A DNA stretch of 24,036 bases from a virus. The notes beneath the pieces are model-generated. The model was not told where the DNA came from. It did not search any database and saw nothing but the letters and a program-made list of their open reading frames with translations. Location of the stretch: positions 1 through 24,036 of the IMG/VR virus record IMGVR_UViG_3300046096_000571; one strand, given 5' to 3'. A program made the position numbers and the translations under genes. This document shows, piece by piece, positions 1 to 9,929 of this stretch; position 1 is the stretch's first letter; every line of letters starts with the position of its first letter.

Positions 1-158
1 TTTTCTATTTTGTCGGAGTTATCTTTATGTTCTACTTTAGTGGCAAAAGACTCACTCATATAATCGAGTTTCTTTTCTATTCTTGAAACAGCATCGTTTG
101 TGAATTTGATTTCTTGTTTCATCAAAGCGATCTCTGTATTAGTATTAGATGGTGGCAT
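1..158 (-). CDS. Coiled-coil protein, possible XhlA-like lysis accessory (3' end outside window)
   Basis: The first about 52 residues of a protein that runs off the low-coordinate end. The ATG shares one base with the stop of the upstream gene (TAATG), which suggests translational coupling. The visible part has a polar N-terminus (MPPSNTNTEIALMKQEIK) followed by charged heptad-like sequence (ISRIEKKLDYM-type spacing), so it probably forms a coiled coil. Short proteins of this look next to phage lysis genes often belong to the XhlA/haemolysin-like group, which has a coiled coil followed by a C-terminal membrane helix. The membrane helix would lie outside the window, so the assignment is tentative. 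Confidence 0.6.
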   Translation of the reverse strand, partial: MPPSNTNTEIALMKQEIKFTNDAVSRIEKKLDYMSESFATKVEHKDNSDKIE

Positions 159-565
159 TATACGGATTTTTTACGAGAAATAAAGTTTTTATAGAGAAAA
201 TATGGATACTTCGATAGGGTAACTGCGAGGAAGAAGCAAGTTGCTATCCATCGTGGCGTTCACTCGACTCGCATAGACTCATAGAATACTTCGTTTGCTA
301 GTTGATACTCTTTTAGAGTTTTTGCCTCAGACCACAAGAAATCATGAAGTATACTTGATTTTATCCATCGAGGATCGTCTCTATCCCATATTAGTGTAAC
401 TATCCATGGTAAGCTCGTAAAGTCTGTTTTTGTTCACTTAGGAGCTACTATATAGAGTCCGCTTCACTTCTCATATCGTTCGTATACTAAGTCATCCATG
501 AGTACATAATACGGATTATTTTTAGTAGGGAGTCTTACGGATGAAAATGAGGTAAAGGAGGACAT
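158..565 (-). CDS. DUF1353 family phage protein
   Basis: A complete 135-residue protein. It carries the two hallmarks of DUF1353: a TDFTSLP motif (about residues 47-53, the family's TDFASIP) and an ILHDFLW motif (72-78), followed by a helix with acidic residues. DUF1353 proteins are common in phages, usually near tail or lysis genes; their biochemical role is unknown, although the conserved Asp and His look like a metal or catalytic site. The C-terminus (about 112-130) is hydrophobic and aromatic and could associate with a membrane. Three glycines are encoded by TGA. The stop overlaps the next start by one base and the ATG lies one base after the upstream stop, so this belongs to the same late operon. 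Confidence 0.85.
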
Positions 566-566
566 A

Positions 567-1637
567 TTAGATTTCGTAAGTTATACTTCCAGTTATCCAT
601 TGCGCTCAGGAATTGTAGTTTGTAGAATTATATTTTCTTAGATACACTTTTGTATTTCAATCCTCAGAAGATAAATATCATGATAAGTTCGGTGCTAATG
701 TAGCGATTCATGTTATACGTACATATTTTGAAGAGAATGGGAGTGCTAATGACATTGATTGTCATAATGTTCATCAGGCAGTAACAACGATTCAAAATTG
801 GAATGTTATTGTACTATTACTGATAATGTATCGTGAGTATTCGCGAACGTCATTATTATCCGTTACAGTCATAGAGCCTAAGTCATCAAAAGTTGGTACA
901 GAATCCATTGCTCTTGTCGAATATATAGGGTAGTTCCTTATATCACTCGTAGCTGGTATGCTCCATGTATATCCTGCACCTGCTGAGAGGATAGCGTTGA
1001 AGCGACCAATGTTTACGACTTCATCAGTAGAAATAGGTGAACCAAAGTTTCATAAATTTCATTTTTCATTAAGCGCATTTATTGAGAAATCTCAATAAAT
1101 TGTAGAACTTGGATAACGTGATGCTGTTAATTTTACTGCATTTTCTCATGACCTCCATACAAAATAACAAAACCAATCTATTTCTTTTGTTGCCAATTCT
1201 GTACTTCATGAGTTTCACCAGTTAAATCAAGCCCCATTAGTAAAACTCAAAGCACTACTAATAGTCCTCACTACTACTCCTATCATTATCTTAACTGGCA
1301 CAGAGGGAGTAGGGTCATTACCTTCGTAGTTCTTGAGAGCTACTGTGAGATTGCCTCCTGAGACAGTACGGACTATAGAGTATTGGTAGAAGTCAGCATC
1401 ACCGAGGTATTTTGAGAGAGTAGTAGTTGCCCAATCGTATACTGATTTTACACTAGGGTATTTAGTATTGCTAGCTTGGTCTGTAGTGACTGAGGTGGAT
1501 TTGTTTGCTACATCTTCCTTTCATACAATATCAGATGCTTCGAGTTTATCTGTATTTAGATTTGCAAAATTAGTATTCGTTTGTGTGCGAAATGAATTTG
1601 CTGTTATTCAATCATTTAATGTTGTAATTGTACTCAT
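567..1637 (-). CDS. Tail fibre-like virion protein
   Basis: A complete 356-residue protein once TGA is read as Gly (more than a dozen in-frame TGA). The N-terminus has the modular pattern seen in many phage tail fibres and appendage proteins: a short helix with NTNFANLNTDKLEA, then a KEDVANKSTSV segment, then TKYPSVKSVYDWA at about residues 60-72. The remainder is Ser/Thr/Asn/Gly-rich and predicted mainly beta. By family resemblance it is a fibre, or a fibre-attached receptor-binding protein, with a conserved N-terminal attachment part and a variable C-terminus. It follows a small gene by four bases and precedes the DUF1353 gene by one base. Receptor-binding function is inferred. Confidence 0.75.
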
Positions 1638-1641
1638 AGGT

Positions 1642-1854
1642 TTATGGGATTATTCTTCAACTCCAAACTGGCGTAACAAGTCAAGCAATATCTCAACTAT
1701 CATTCCAAAACTTTCAGGTTTCAGCCCAGGTATTTATATCATTCCAAATACCAGTTATAATAGGAGAGACAGTATTACTTACTCATCATCCTTGAGGTCT
1801 TCCTGTACACGGTGTTGCAGATGGTCGAGATGGTGTTATCCAGGTTGTACTCAT
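1642..1854 (-). CDS. Small Trp-rich protein, first gene after promoter P5
   Basis: A 70-residue protein that exists only if TGA is sense. It has seven TGA-encoded glycines, including two adjacent TGA codons in a GGG run at about residues 22-24. Trp residues recur at intervals in contexts such as TTWITP, GIWNDI, NTWAE and KFWND, hinting at short structural repeats. The ATG is only 8 nt downstream of the -10 box of promoter P5, so the mRNA would be essentially leaderless. I do not recognise the family. Its position ahead of the fibre-like gene suggests a small virion or fibre-associated protein, but there is no direct evidence of function. Confidence 0.75.
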
Positions 1855-1862
1855 TTGATTTT

Positions 1863-1890
1863 AGTATATGAGAATTGGTATCATTATCAA
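1863..1890 (-). promoter_or_regulatory. Late promoter P5
   Basis: On the minus strand this reads TTGATA, a 16-bp spacer (ATGATACCAATTCTCA) and TATACT. It is one of five copies in the window with the same boxes, the same spacer length and conserved spacer bases. The -35 box starts one base after the TAG stop of the 1007-residue gene, and the downstream ATG is 8 nt past the -10 box. In this copy only the -10-proximal half of the spacer dyad (ATTCTCAT) is intact. Confidence 0.85.
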
Positions 1891-1891
1891 G

Positions 1892-4800
1892 CTATTTTAG
1901 TTTTTTAGGAGATGCCTTTTCTTTTAGTTTTATTATCAATCACCTACCTACATCATTATATTCTCATACATATTCAAATTCAGTATTTCTTGGAAAAAGT
2001 ATCTCTTCTTCGTTATACGCATTATATTTTCTATCTATTACTCTTCAATTTTTTGATTCAATTTCAAACATAATTCACTTTTTTCAATCAATTTTACTAT
2101 TTCTTGAATATGTAGTTGCATCTCAGTAATTTTCAGTAGTTGATGTATATGCCTTATCTTTTATTCAATTTTTTCTTATATTTTCAACTATAGAATTATA
2201 TTTTCAATCGTCTACTGTTAATCATCTGTATACAGTTCAGTTGTATTTCTTAGTCTCTGTTAAGAATTTATCAAGAGCCTCAATCTGTGGATATTCTTTT
2301 CATTCTCTAAGCATTTTGTTTATTTTGTCACTACTATTTGTATATGTTCTTATTGCTCATTCTGGAGAATATGTTTTTTCAATTCAAGGTATCTTTATAA
2401 ATCCCCCTGTTTTATTACTTGGCTTTTTGATGATCTCTCAGAAAGCATTCTTTGTATAACCTTCAGGAATGGTATTGCTTGGAGTAGGCTTGATCAGTTT
2501 TGATTCATTGGAGAGGGGTTTAGGGGTTGAGTTTATGTGTCTTACTCTAATTATCTCATATCCTCATTTATTTTTTATACTTAGAACCTCATAGTTTCCT
2601 CATAAAAGTATACTTTCTTTTTCTTGTGGAAATTCACTGTATTTCTCAATATTTTTTGCACTGCTTGTTTCTATTTCTAGAATTTGTCTTGTATTTTTTG
2701 CAAATTCTTTTGATTGGTTTATGTTCGAGGATACACTTTCTATTTTTTTTCAATCTATAATACTTCCCTTTGATATTCATGTTATTGGATACTGCGAGCC
2801 TCATGAAATTCACTTATAGAAAACTCATGTTTCACTAGGTAGTTTTTTTATCTCATTCATTGCTTCGCTTGATACTTTATCAATATTGCTACTATTCACT
2901 CATATTCTCTTTGTATATTGTTTTATTTTTCCATAGTCTATCTCACCACTCTTCGGTGTTACCTGTACGAGTGGCTTAGCTTTAATATCAGGTCTAAAAT
3001 CATCCTCTGGGTAAAAAGTTAATTGTTTCTTAATTTCTCCGTCAGTTTCTACTGTGATATGACTTCTTTTTAATGCTTCACGAGTTTCAGCATTATCCTT
3101 CGCATATATTTTACCATTTTTTCTATATAGAACCGCATCTCATTTTGTCATACTTTCTGTAGCCTTCTCACTTATAGGAGTTAGCTTCTTTGCTACACTC
3201 TTTTGAGGAGTTGGCTTTGATGATGGGCGGAGTATTTTAGACTCAGTGGTAATATCACTCTTTACTGCAGGAGATTTTGTTGTAGGAGATAATTTCTCTC
3301 CTTTAGGTAGTGTAACCTCAGAGGTTATTAGTCTTGGAGACCGAGAATTATTCAGAGGAGCAGCAATCAAGCGACTAGTATCATATTTTGGAGTTATAAT
3401 CTTTCTTCATTCTTCCATTGTACGGATATTTTCTATGTCTGCAATAGGAGATTGTTTTTTTGGTATCTTCGCTAATTTTTCTAGTCACTTTTGGTATATC
3501 TTCGGTACGATATTCTGAGCGAGCTTCTTTCAAGCGAGGAGAGCTATAGCTTCTGGAGTTGCTGGAACTTGTCAGGCAATGATCCAGTCTGTCAGTGACA
3601 TATTATTATTCCCTGATTGCTTCATAACCTTATTTCATATTGCATCAGCAAGTAGCCTATTTAACTGTGTTTCTCTATTTATTTCTCGTAGATTTCCGAA
3701 TCATAGTTTATCAGCTTCATCGAACTGCCAAGAACGGACTGCATCATCTACATTTGTAGCTCGCTCTACTTCGAGTGAGTTTTGGTCTTTTATGTAGTTT
3801 ACCTTTACTTTCTTCTCGTAGAGGCGTTTTATATCATTTATATCTGCGTGCGATAGGCTACCATTATCTACACTTTGTAGTGCCTTACGAACTCTTGAGA
3901 GAGATTCAATGTCTTTTGTATAGGCGAATCGGGTATTCAGCTCTCATAGCATATCTGTGAATGCTTCAGGAACCTCACCCATCTTATACGGTCTTTGGAT
4001 AGTTGCGAGTCAAAGGTCAGCCTGATCTTTAGACTTCTGAAAGTTGTCCCAGAGCTTTGTTACATTTTCTTCCGCATTCCCTGTTATCCCTCTATCAGCG
4101 AGAAACTTACCTGCTGGCTCTCACTTTGAAGTTTCTAGGAACTTTCTATATATAGTTGGGTCAACACGGTTTGTTTTCTCTAATTGTTTCACGAGGAGAT
4201 CTTGTGCCTTTGGTAAAGTAGGAGTTAGCTTTTTCACCCCACTCACCACCTTTGGTGCTACATATTTTGCACCCTGTACGAGGGCTTTTCCAGGAGCCTT
4301 TATGACTGCCTGCCCTGTTTTAGTGAAAGGAGCTAATGCTGATCCTATCCCTGCGACTGCCTCTACATTCTGAGCAAGACGAGGGTTTGCCTCTCGAAAG
4401 TTTCCATATCATTCACCAACTGCTTTGATTCCTGCACCGAGATATGGAGTTTCCATTGCTGTCTCTACTATAGGTTGTATCACTGGTTGAGCGACTGCAC
4501 CGATTACATCGAAAGGTGTTGCAATTACATCCTTTACTGCGGAGAGTCCTTTTTCTATACCGCTCTTGTCTTGTGTATAGCTCTCTCACGCTGTTTGGAG
4601 ACGATTCCCGAGTGCTGATGCTATTCTCCCACCAACTCACACAGAGGAGTCGTATCACATCTTATTCGTGATAGTATCTTGAATAAAAGAGTCATCCTCT
4701 CCGTTTTGGAGCATCTGGACGACTGCCTTTCGTTTACTCTGCATCTCTGGCTTTGCTTGCGACTCGTTCAAAAATGACTGAATCACATTGCCTTGCTGTT

Positions 4801-4915
4801 TGAGTTGTACATTCTGCTGAGCATCGTAGAGGTTCGATCCAACTTCCCCCATATATTTGTTATATGAGGAGAGTCCTGATTTTGCGGTGTTGAAGATATT
4901 TTCAAAGAGATTCAT
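1892..4915 (-). CDS. Giant ejection-type virion protein with two C-terminal ADP-ribosyltransferase-like domains
   Basis: A complete 1007-residue protein with about 36 TGA-encoded glycines. Residues 1 to about 480 are helix-rich and resemble phage internal/ejection proteins: Gln-rich helices, an Ala/Pro/Val-rich hydrophobic segment near 120-210, and a LREINRETQLNRLL stretch. Residues about 510-620 are a Ser/Pro/Lys/Thr-rich linker. A first ART-like fold spans about 660-785, with VFYKGIS (K701 where the NAD-binding Arg is expected), a Ser-rich strand at 727-730 and EKE at 765-767. A second spans about 845-1000, with IRTYT and INKMLRE helices, VYRGL (R897), YTSTT (S925) and EEEILF (E969, E971), i.e. 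a full R-S-ExE signature. ExE usually indicates arginine-directed transfer. The start at 4915 was chosen because an earlier in-frame ATG (5032) would overlap the upstream gene by 107 nt. An injected effector role is inferred from T4 Alt. Confidence 0.8.
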
Positions 4916-4925
4916 TTTTAGAGTA

Positions 4926-7598
4926 TTACCAAGTATAAGTCTGTTTTCCGCTTGCTTGATTTGTCTGCCCCACTCCTGTATTCGTATTGCCTTGTGGTTG
5001 TACTGGTTGTTTTTGATTTGTCGGTGTACCACCTGATATTTTTGAATACTTTGTTTTTATCTCTCATAGAGTTTTTTCAAATTCTGCCTCTGATAGATCA
5101 GTTGAAAGATATGTTGCTGTATTTCTCAGAAATTCGATATCTTTGTCTGACATAGCTCCCTTGATTTTATCAAGGTTTGCCATAGCGAGGAGATCCTTGA
5201 GTGCCGCTACCTTGAGTTCTGTGACCTTTCTATCTGTTCCTCATCCTGTAAATATCCTACTCTTCCCTAAGAATGTACCAACTGCATCAGACCAATCTCC
5301 AGAGAGAATATCATCAACCTTGCTTACTATGACATTTGCATCAGTTTTCTGTCCTGAGGTAGGTGGCAATAGCCCTGCATTAAAGTTTGCCCAATCTCTT
5401 TCAGTAAATCCATTCTCAGAAAGTGTAGACTTCCCTTGCTTATCAAGTTTTGTGACACTTCATAGGAGAGCAATATCACTATCTGAATACTGTCTAGTCC
5501 CTTGTGTTCCTGTTCCTTGTGTACCTTGTTTCGCAAGAGGAGTATTATTATAGAATCCGTGAATTACTGGATCATTTGCTGGTATAGTTCTACGAGTTAC
5601 CTTATTGTCGTTTTTTAGGTTAGATTCTACGATATTCATAGTGCCATCCTGATTAACTGATTCGATTGCTGCAATATGTCCGTATGTTTTGTCATATCCG
5701 TTTCCAGTAAATAGCACCATACCGCCTGCAACTGGAGCCTTATCTGAGTATGCTGTTTTTCTAGCTTCTAGGCTGTTTCCCCCTGGTGTTGCATCCATCC
5801 CGCATAGAGTACGAGCAAATTGCCCGCATTGTACTCATACATCCGTTCCTGTAGGAATATCGAGGTATTTGGCACTTGCTGTATTTGGTGCGTTTGTAGA
5901 TGATACACTTCCTGCATTAGCGAACGATACAGTTCCTGTTTTAGGATTTGTGATAGCAATTTTACCATCACCGATATTAGAGAACCCATATTCCGTTGCT
6001 TTCGGTGCATACTTATTCATCTCAGCCTGTTGCATAGCATTATACTGTGGCTTTGCCATATAATCCTGTCTCATCTTATCGACATATCCTGCGAGTGTAC
6101 CACCATTCGCTACGAACTTCTGAGCGTCTGCGATCTTCGTTTGGAGTGACTGCTGTGAAGTGATACCCATTCCTGCGAACTCTGACATAACACTCTGGAT
6201 AGCTGTTGCTGGATCATTCATCATCTGAGTCTGTTGTGCGAGCTTTTGGTCGAACTGAGCTTGTCCGAGATTGAGCTGGTTTTGCATCTGACGCTCTTCC
6301 TGTGCGATTTTTTGTTGTTCTGCCTGCTGAGTCTTGTACTGTTCCATATTGAGTGCTAGGAGCTGTGTAGAGCTATTTTTTAGCTCTGTATATAGTCCGC
6401 TTGCATTTTGGTACTCGTCACTTGCACTATTGAACAATCGGCGGATAGCCTTGTCTCTATTCGCTTTTATGGTACTTTTGAACGAGTCCGTGACTTCTTT
6501 TCACTCGAACTCTAGGTCTACCTCATCGCTTATGTTTTCGAGTTGTCTTTTGTATTCATCATAATCTGCCTTTTTTTCGCTTACTACTTTTGCTTGTGTT
6601 TCCACTTCTGCGTTATTTGTGAGAGAGTTGTACTCTTCCTGACTCATAGTTCCATCTGCTAGAGCTTGTGCGACTGTTGGATTATTAGACATTACATACG
6701 CCCCCATTTTCTCGCCTGTTTTTACTATATCCACTTCTCCATTAGTGAATGCTCTTGCTCTTTGGAGCTTTGCAAGCATTTGAGGATCACTAGTAAGGTC
6801 AGTATATGCCTGTGTACCCATCAGAAGATCGCCACCCTGCATAGCGGTTGAGAGAGATGCTACATCATATGTAGTGTACTTTCGGAATGTATTATAGCGT
6901 GCCTGTGCTTGTCGATATTCAGGAGTGTTGCTAGCTGGTACACTTCCACCCATTTTTAAGGTATTGAATATTGTACCAGAGTCCTGTTTTGCTGGATTGA
7001 GGAATCCGTCAATAATAGCCTTTTTCTCAGGAGTAGCCTGTGCATATCCACTTGCATTTTTTATTTGCTCAGGAGTCATATTTTGAGTCTTGAACTTTTC
7101 GAGATTCGTCATTATATCTTGTTCTCGTCACTGAGCTTGTGTATAATCTACTGTTGGTTCTGTTTTTACTGGAGTATTTTCGACTTTAGGTTGTACACTA
7201 TTTATTCAATTATCTTGTATAGTTCATCCATACTGTTTATTTATATCTTGTTCAGTCTGACTAGGTGCAACTGGGATACTCTTTTGAGGCGTTGAAAGTC
7301 CAGTATTTGGATCTACTGGAGCTTGTGTGAATTTCTGTCAGTCTAATCATGTTACCTCTGCTGTTGGAACAACTGGATCAGGAGCTGTTGTCTTCTGGAG
7401 ATTCGCTATAGCTGTTGGACTTCATCCGCTAGCCTGTAGACGAGCAAGACGATTTGCATCTGAGTTTACATCAGGAGCTGGAGCTGTTGGAACAACTGGT
7501 GTAATATTTCAATACGCCTGAGTTTGTGCCTCTTCACGAGAGATGCCACTAGTTCGGAGTTCCCTGAACTTCGCCCTCTGTTCCATTGTTGTTGCCAT
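4926..7598 (-). CDS. Giant virion/ejection protein with CHAP peptidoglycan hydrolase domain
   Basis: A complete 890-residue protein with in-frame TGA codons read as Gly. Residues about 30-165 form a Pro/Thr/Gln-rich linker with recurring VVPTA and TAPxP words. About 165-560 is helical and Gln/Lys-rich with coiled-coil potential. A CHAP-like domain spans about 585-695: VQCGQFARTLCG gives the candidate nucleophile C591 (preceded by a TGA-coded G588), YGHIAAIES gives H641, and NIVESN (655-660) supplies the usual third polar residue. The C-terminal part is again helical, ending in a Gln/Asn/Pro-rich tail. CHAP domains cleave peptidoglycan amide bonds, and in virion proteins they open the wall during DNA entry. 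Its size, linker-rich form and place next to the ART protein suggest it is ejected or tail-tip associated. The ATG at 7598 overlaps the upstream gene by 50 nt; a second ATG at 7586 is an alternative start. Confidence 0.8.
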
Positions 7599-8565
7599 CG
7601 TTAGATTGGTTAGATTCTATTTCTTCGATTTCCTTTTCGATTTGTTCCTGTATTTGTTTCTCTATCTCATCCGCCTCGAAGTCTATATTTTTCTCTATGA
7701 GCTTCTCTATTTCGTCCGCCTCATTCTCTATCATCTTGTCTGTTTTGTCTTGCCTATCAGCGAGTTTTGATACATTTTCGTCTATTTTCTTGGTCTTTTG
7801 CCTCACAAGATTTCTCGTTGTGATATTGTCTTCTTTTATTTCTTTTGTTTTTCTGATTATGTCAGAGCAAACCTCTGTTTCTACTTCTTTTATTGTATCA
7901 ATAATGTTCTCTTCTGCAAGTTTATTTTGAGACACAATCTCATTAAGCTCTTCGGTATAATCATGTGCATTTTCTAGAGTCATCACTTTTTCGTGAGTTT
8001 CCTTGAGATACTTTTTGTCTATTGCATCGAGTCATACATTTCTTACAAATCCGCCACCTGTAGAGTTTTCGAGAGAGAATAGCTTGTCGTGTTCTTCTGT
8101 TGTGAGTCCTGCACTTTCTGTAAGTGTTCTATTAGAATACGCCCATATCTCTGCTGGAGTTGCACCTGATCCTCCACTGCCACCTCATCCTCCGCCTGTC
8201 GATACTGTGATTGCTTGTACTGGCTGTTGATAATTTATCCGTACAGTGTATGCCCCTGTCGTATTGTTAAAAGGATCACCTCATCAATTCACAAGAAGGA
8301 TCCCATCATTTACAGATAGTGTGTGATTTGCTTCTTGAGGCTTGAGTCTCCATCCGTTCATAAGAAAAGCATAGATAGGAATACTCGTACCTGCTGACAC
8401 ATCAATATCGTTTCCCCCTACTTGCTGAAAAGCTGGGAGATATTTGCTATTGTCAGATGTGAGGAACCAGTCTACCCATCGACTCCATAGATCACGAACT
8501 CACAACGAGGTTGTCCCCGTTGTGAGTGTGATTACTTTAGATGGTCAATCAAATGTTAGTGCCAT
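7549..8565 (-). CDS. Virion structural protein: beta N-domain, Gly linker, long coiled coil
   Basis: A complete 338-residue protein. Residues 1 to about 125 form a beta-rich domain with LWSRWVDWFLTSD, a YAFLMNGWRLKPQEANHTL segment and a YTVRINYQQPVQAITV segment, a combination I associate with phage appendage/structural proteins. A Gly-rich linker follows (about 128-140), partly TGA-coded. Residues about 185-320 are highly charged and coiled-coil forming, with EADEIEKLIEKN and EADEIEKQIQEQ repeats, and the tail is Asn/Gly-rich. It resembles the protein just upstream in its N-terminal part. An attachment plus trimeric stalk role is inferred. It ends in TAG and the next gene starts inside its 3' end in another frame. 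Confidence 0.8.
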
Positions 8566-8567
8566 AA

Positions 8568-9917
8568 TTAAATTAAGTAAGCTCGATCTTGCTCTGCTGT
8601 AAGTGTGATATTCTGACCTGTAGCTCTGGTAATTGTATAGTTTGTGACTACTGGTTTTGCACTTCCTGCGTTTCCTGCCACTACTGTAACGAGAGCATCA
8701 GTTGCTGGTGTTCGTCCGCCCTGAGTATTGCTATCATAGGCGAATGTGAATGCGATAGACGATCCTGATATAGTTCCCTGGATATCAGCTGGAGTTGCAT
8801 CTTGTACCGTGATAGCACCTGTGAGTCCGTAGTCCGCTGATCCCGCGAGATCCGTGAAGTACATTCTGTAGTATCCTGTACCTCCTGCTGTCAATACTGA
8901 GTTGAAATTGAGGTTTCCTGTAGCGGTAAATGGTTCTGTACGCTGTACGCCTGTCTGATCCGTGAAAACGAGGCGGTTGATATCATTGGCATCATAGTTG
9001 TCGATATACACGCCTGTAGTGGTGATGAGCGTATCACCTACAAAGTTGAGGAGGGCAGCTGCGGTTTTTCCTATGACTGATCCTGCCCCTGCATCGATAT
9101 CTGTAGCCTGTCGAAGCTGGTATTGTACCTTGGTATAGATATCCTCAGCACTCGCACCGTTACCTGCAATGATTACACGAAAGTTGCGCGATACTCCACC
9201 GATTGTACGAGCCTGATCTGTAGCATAGTATGTGATCGTGATTCCGTTGTATGGAGCACCTGTCATCGATCCATCGACCGCCTGGATTTTTAGATCATCC
9301 TCATTACCGAGAAGCATATTGACTGTGTATGCTCCTGTTGCTGTCTGACCAGTATCTGAGAGAACTGAGTCGTCATACTTTTTACCATACTCACGGACAT
9401 ACCCCTTGAAGTAGGTTCGAGAATCAAAGTTTCCATTGGACGCATCCCCAAATACCTGGATACCTTCATTCACTTCATCATCGAATGTGAAGTTTGCAGA
9501 AGCTCCGCCATTGACCTTTTGATAGTAGAGCTGTGCCCCTGTATTCACATCACCGAGTGATACGATACCTACATACTGACGGTTGAGGACACCTGCTGAC
9601 GAGAACTCTGACCATCCTCCATCTCGGAGCATCTGGCGAGTTGCATCATTAGCTGGCTTCCATCCCGAGAATGTCGATCCATCTGTACCGAATTGGTACT
9701 GTCCTGATTTGGCATCGATTGTATACATTGGAAACTCGAACTTGTTGTATGCTGAGGTTGTCCAGAGATCCACAAACTTCGAGTAGAGAGCCTGGATCGT
9801 GACACCGTCTTTTGCAACAAGCGTACCTGCTACATTGAGTGTGAAGGTAGAGAGTGCGGTATCAAGGGTGAGCTCGACACCGACATCAATGTCATCTGGG
9901 TCTATGATCTTTGCCAT
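8568..9917 (-). CDS. Large virion structural protein without any TGA codon
   Basis: A complete 449-residue protein open from ATG to TAA even under the standard code, because all of its many glycines use GGN. It is Thr/Gly/Ala/Asp-rich and predicted mainly beta. The N-terminal 100 residues contain LYSKFVDLWTTSAYNKFEF and GWKPANDATRQMLRDGGW, resembling phage tail or appendage structural proteins and the N-terminal domain of the next gene. The middle and C-terminal parts look like repeated beta-sandwich domains. Avoidance of the recoded codon is shared only with the major capsid protein among the large genes, suggesting an abundant virion component. The exact role (tail, decoration or fibre) is not determined. 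Confidence 0.8.
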   Translation of the reverse strand: MAKIIDPDDIDVGVELTLDTALSTFTLNVAGTLVAKDGVTIQALYSKFVDLWTTSAYNKFEFPMYTIDAKSGQYQFGTDGSTFSGWKPANDATRQMLRDGGWSEFSSAGVLNRQYVGIVSLGDVNTGAQLYYQKVNGGASANFTFDDEVNEGIQVFGDASNGNFDSRTYFKGYVREYGKKYDDSVLSDTGQTATGAYTVNMLLGNEDDLKIQAVDGSMTGAPYNGITITYYATDQARTIGGVSRNFRVIIAGNGASAEDIYTKVQYQLRQATDIDAGAGSVIGKTAAALLNFVGDTLITTTGVYIDNYDANDINRLVFTDQTGVQRTEPFTATGNLNFNSVLTAGGTGYYRMYFTDLAGSADYGLTGAITVQDATPADIQGTISGSSIAFTFAYDSNTQGGRTPATDALVTVVAGNAGSAKPVVTNYTITRATGQNITLTAEQDRAYLI

Positions 9918-9929
9918 AAAATGAAGTGG

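Noticed and set aside
1468-2459. Plus-strand ORFs here and elsewhere (for example 5143-5553 and 19380-20054)
   Set aside because: They lie opposite continuous minus-strand genes read with code 25, have low-complexity Ser/Phe/Leu composition typical of antisense shadows, and lack recognisable motifs.
4655-5032. Earlier ATG (5032) as start of the 1007-residue gene
   Set aside because: It would overlap the CHAP gene by 107 nt and the added residues look like a shadow of that gene. ATG at 4915 follows its stop closely and begins a plausible helix.
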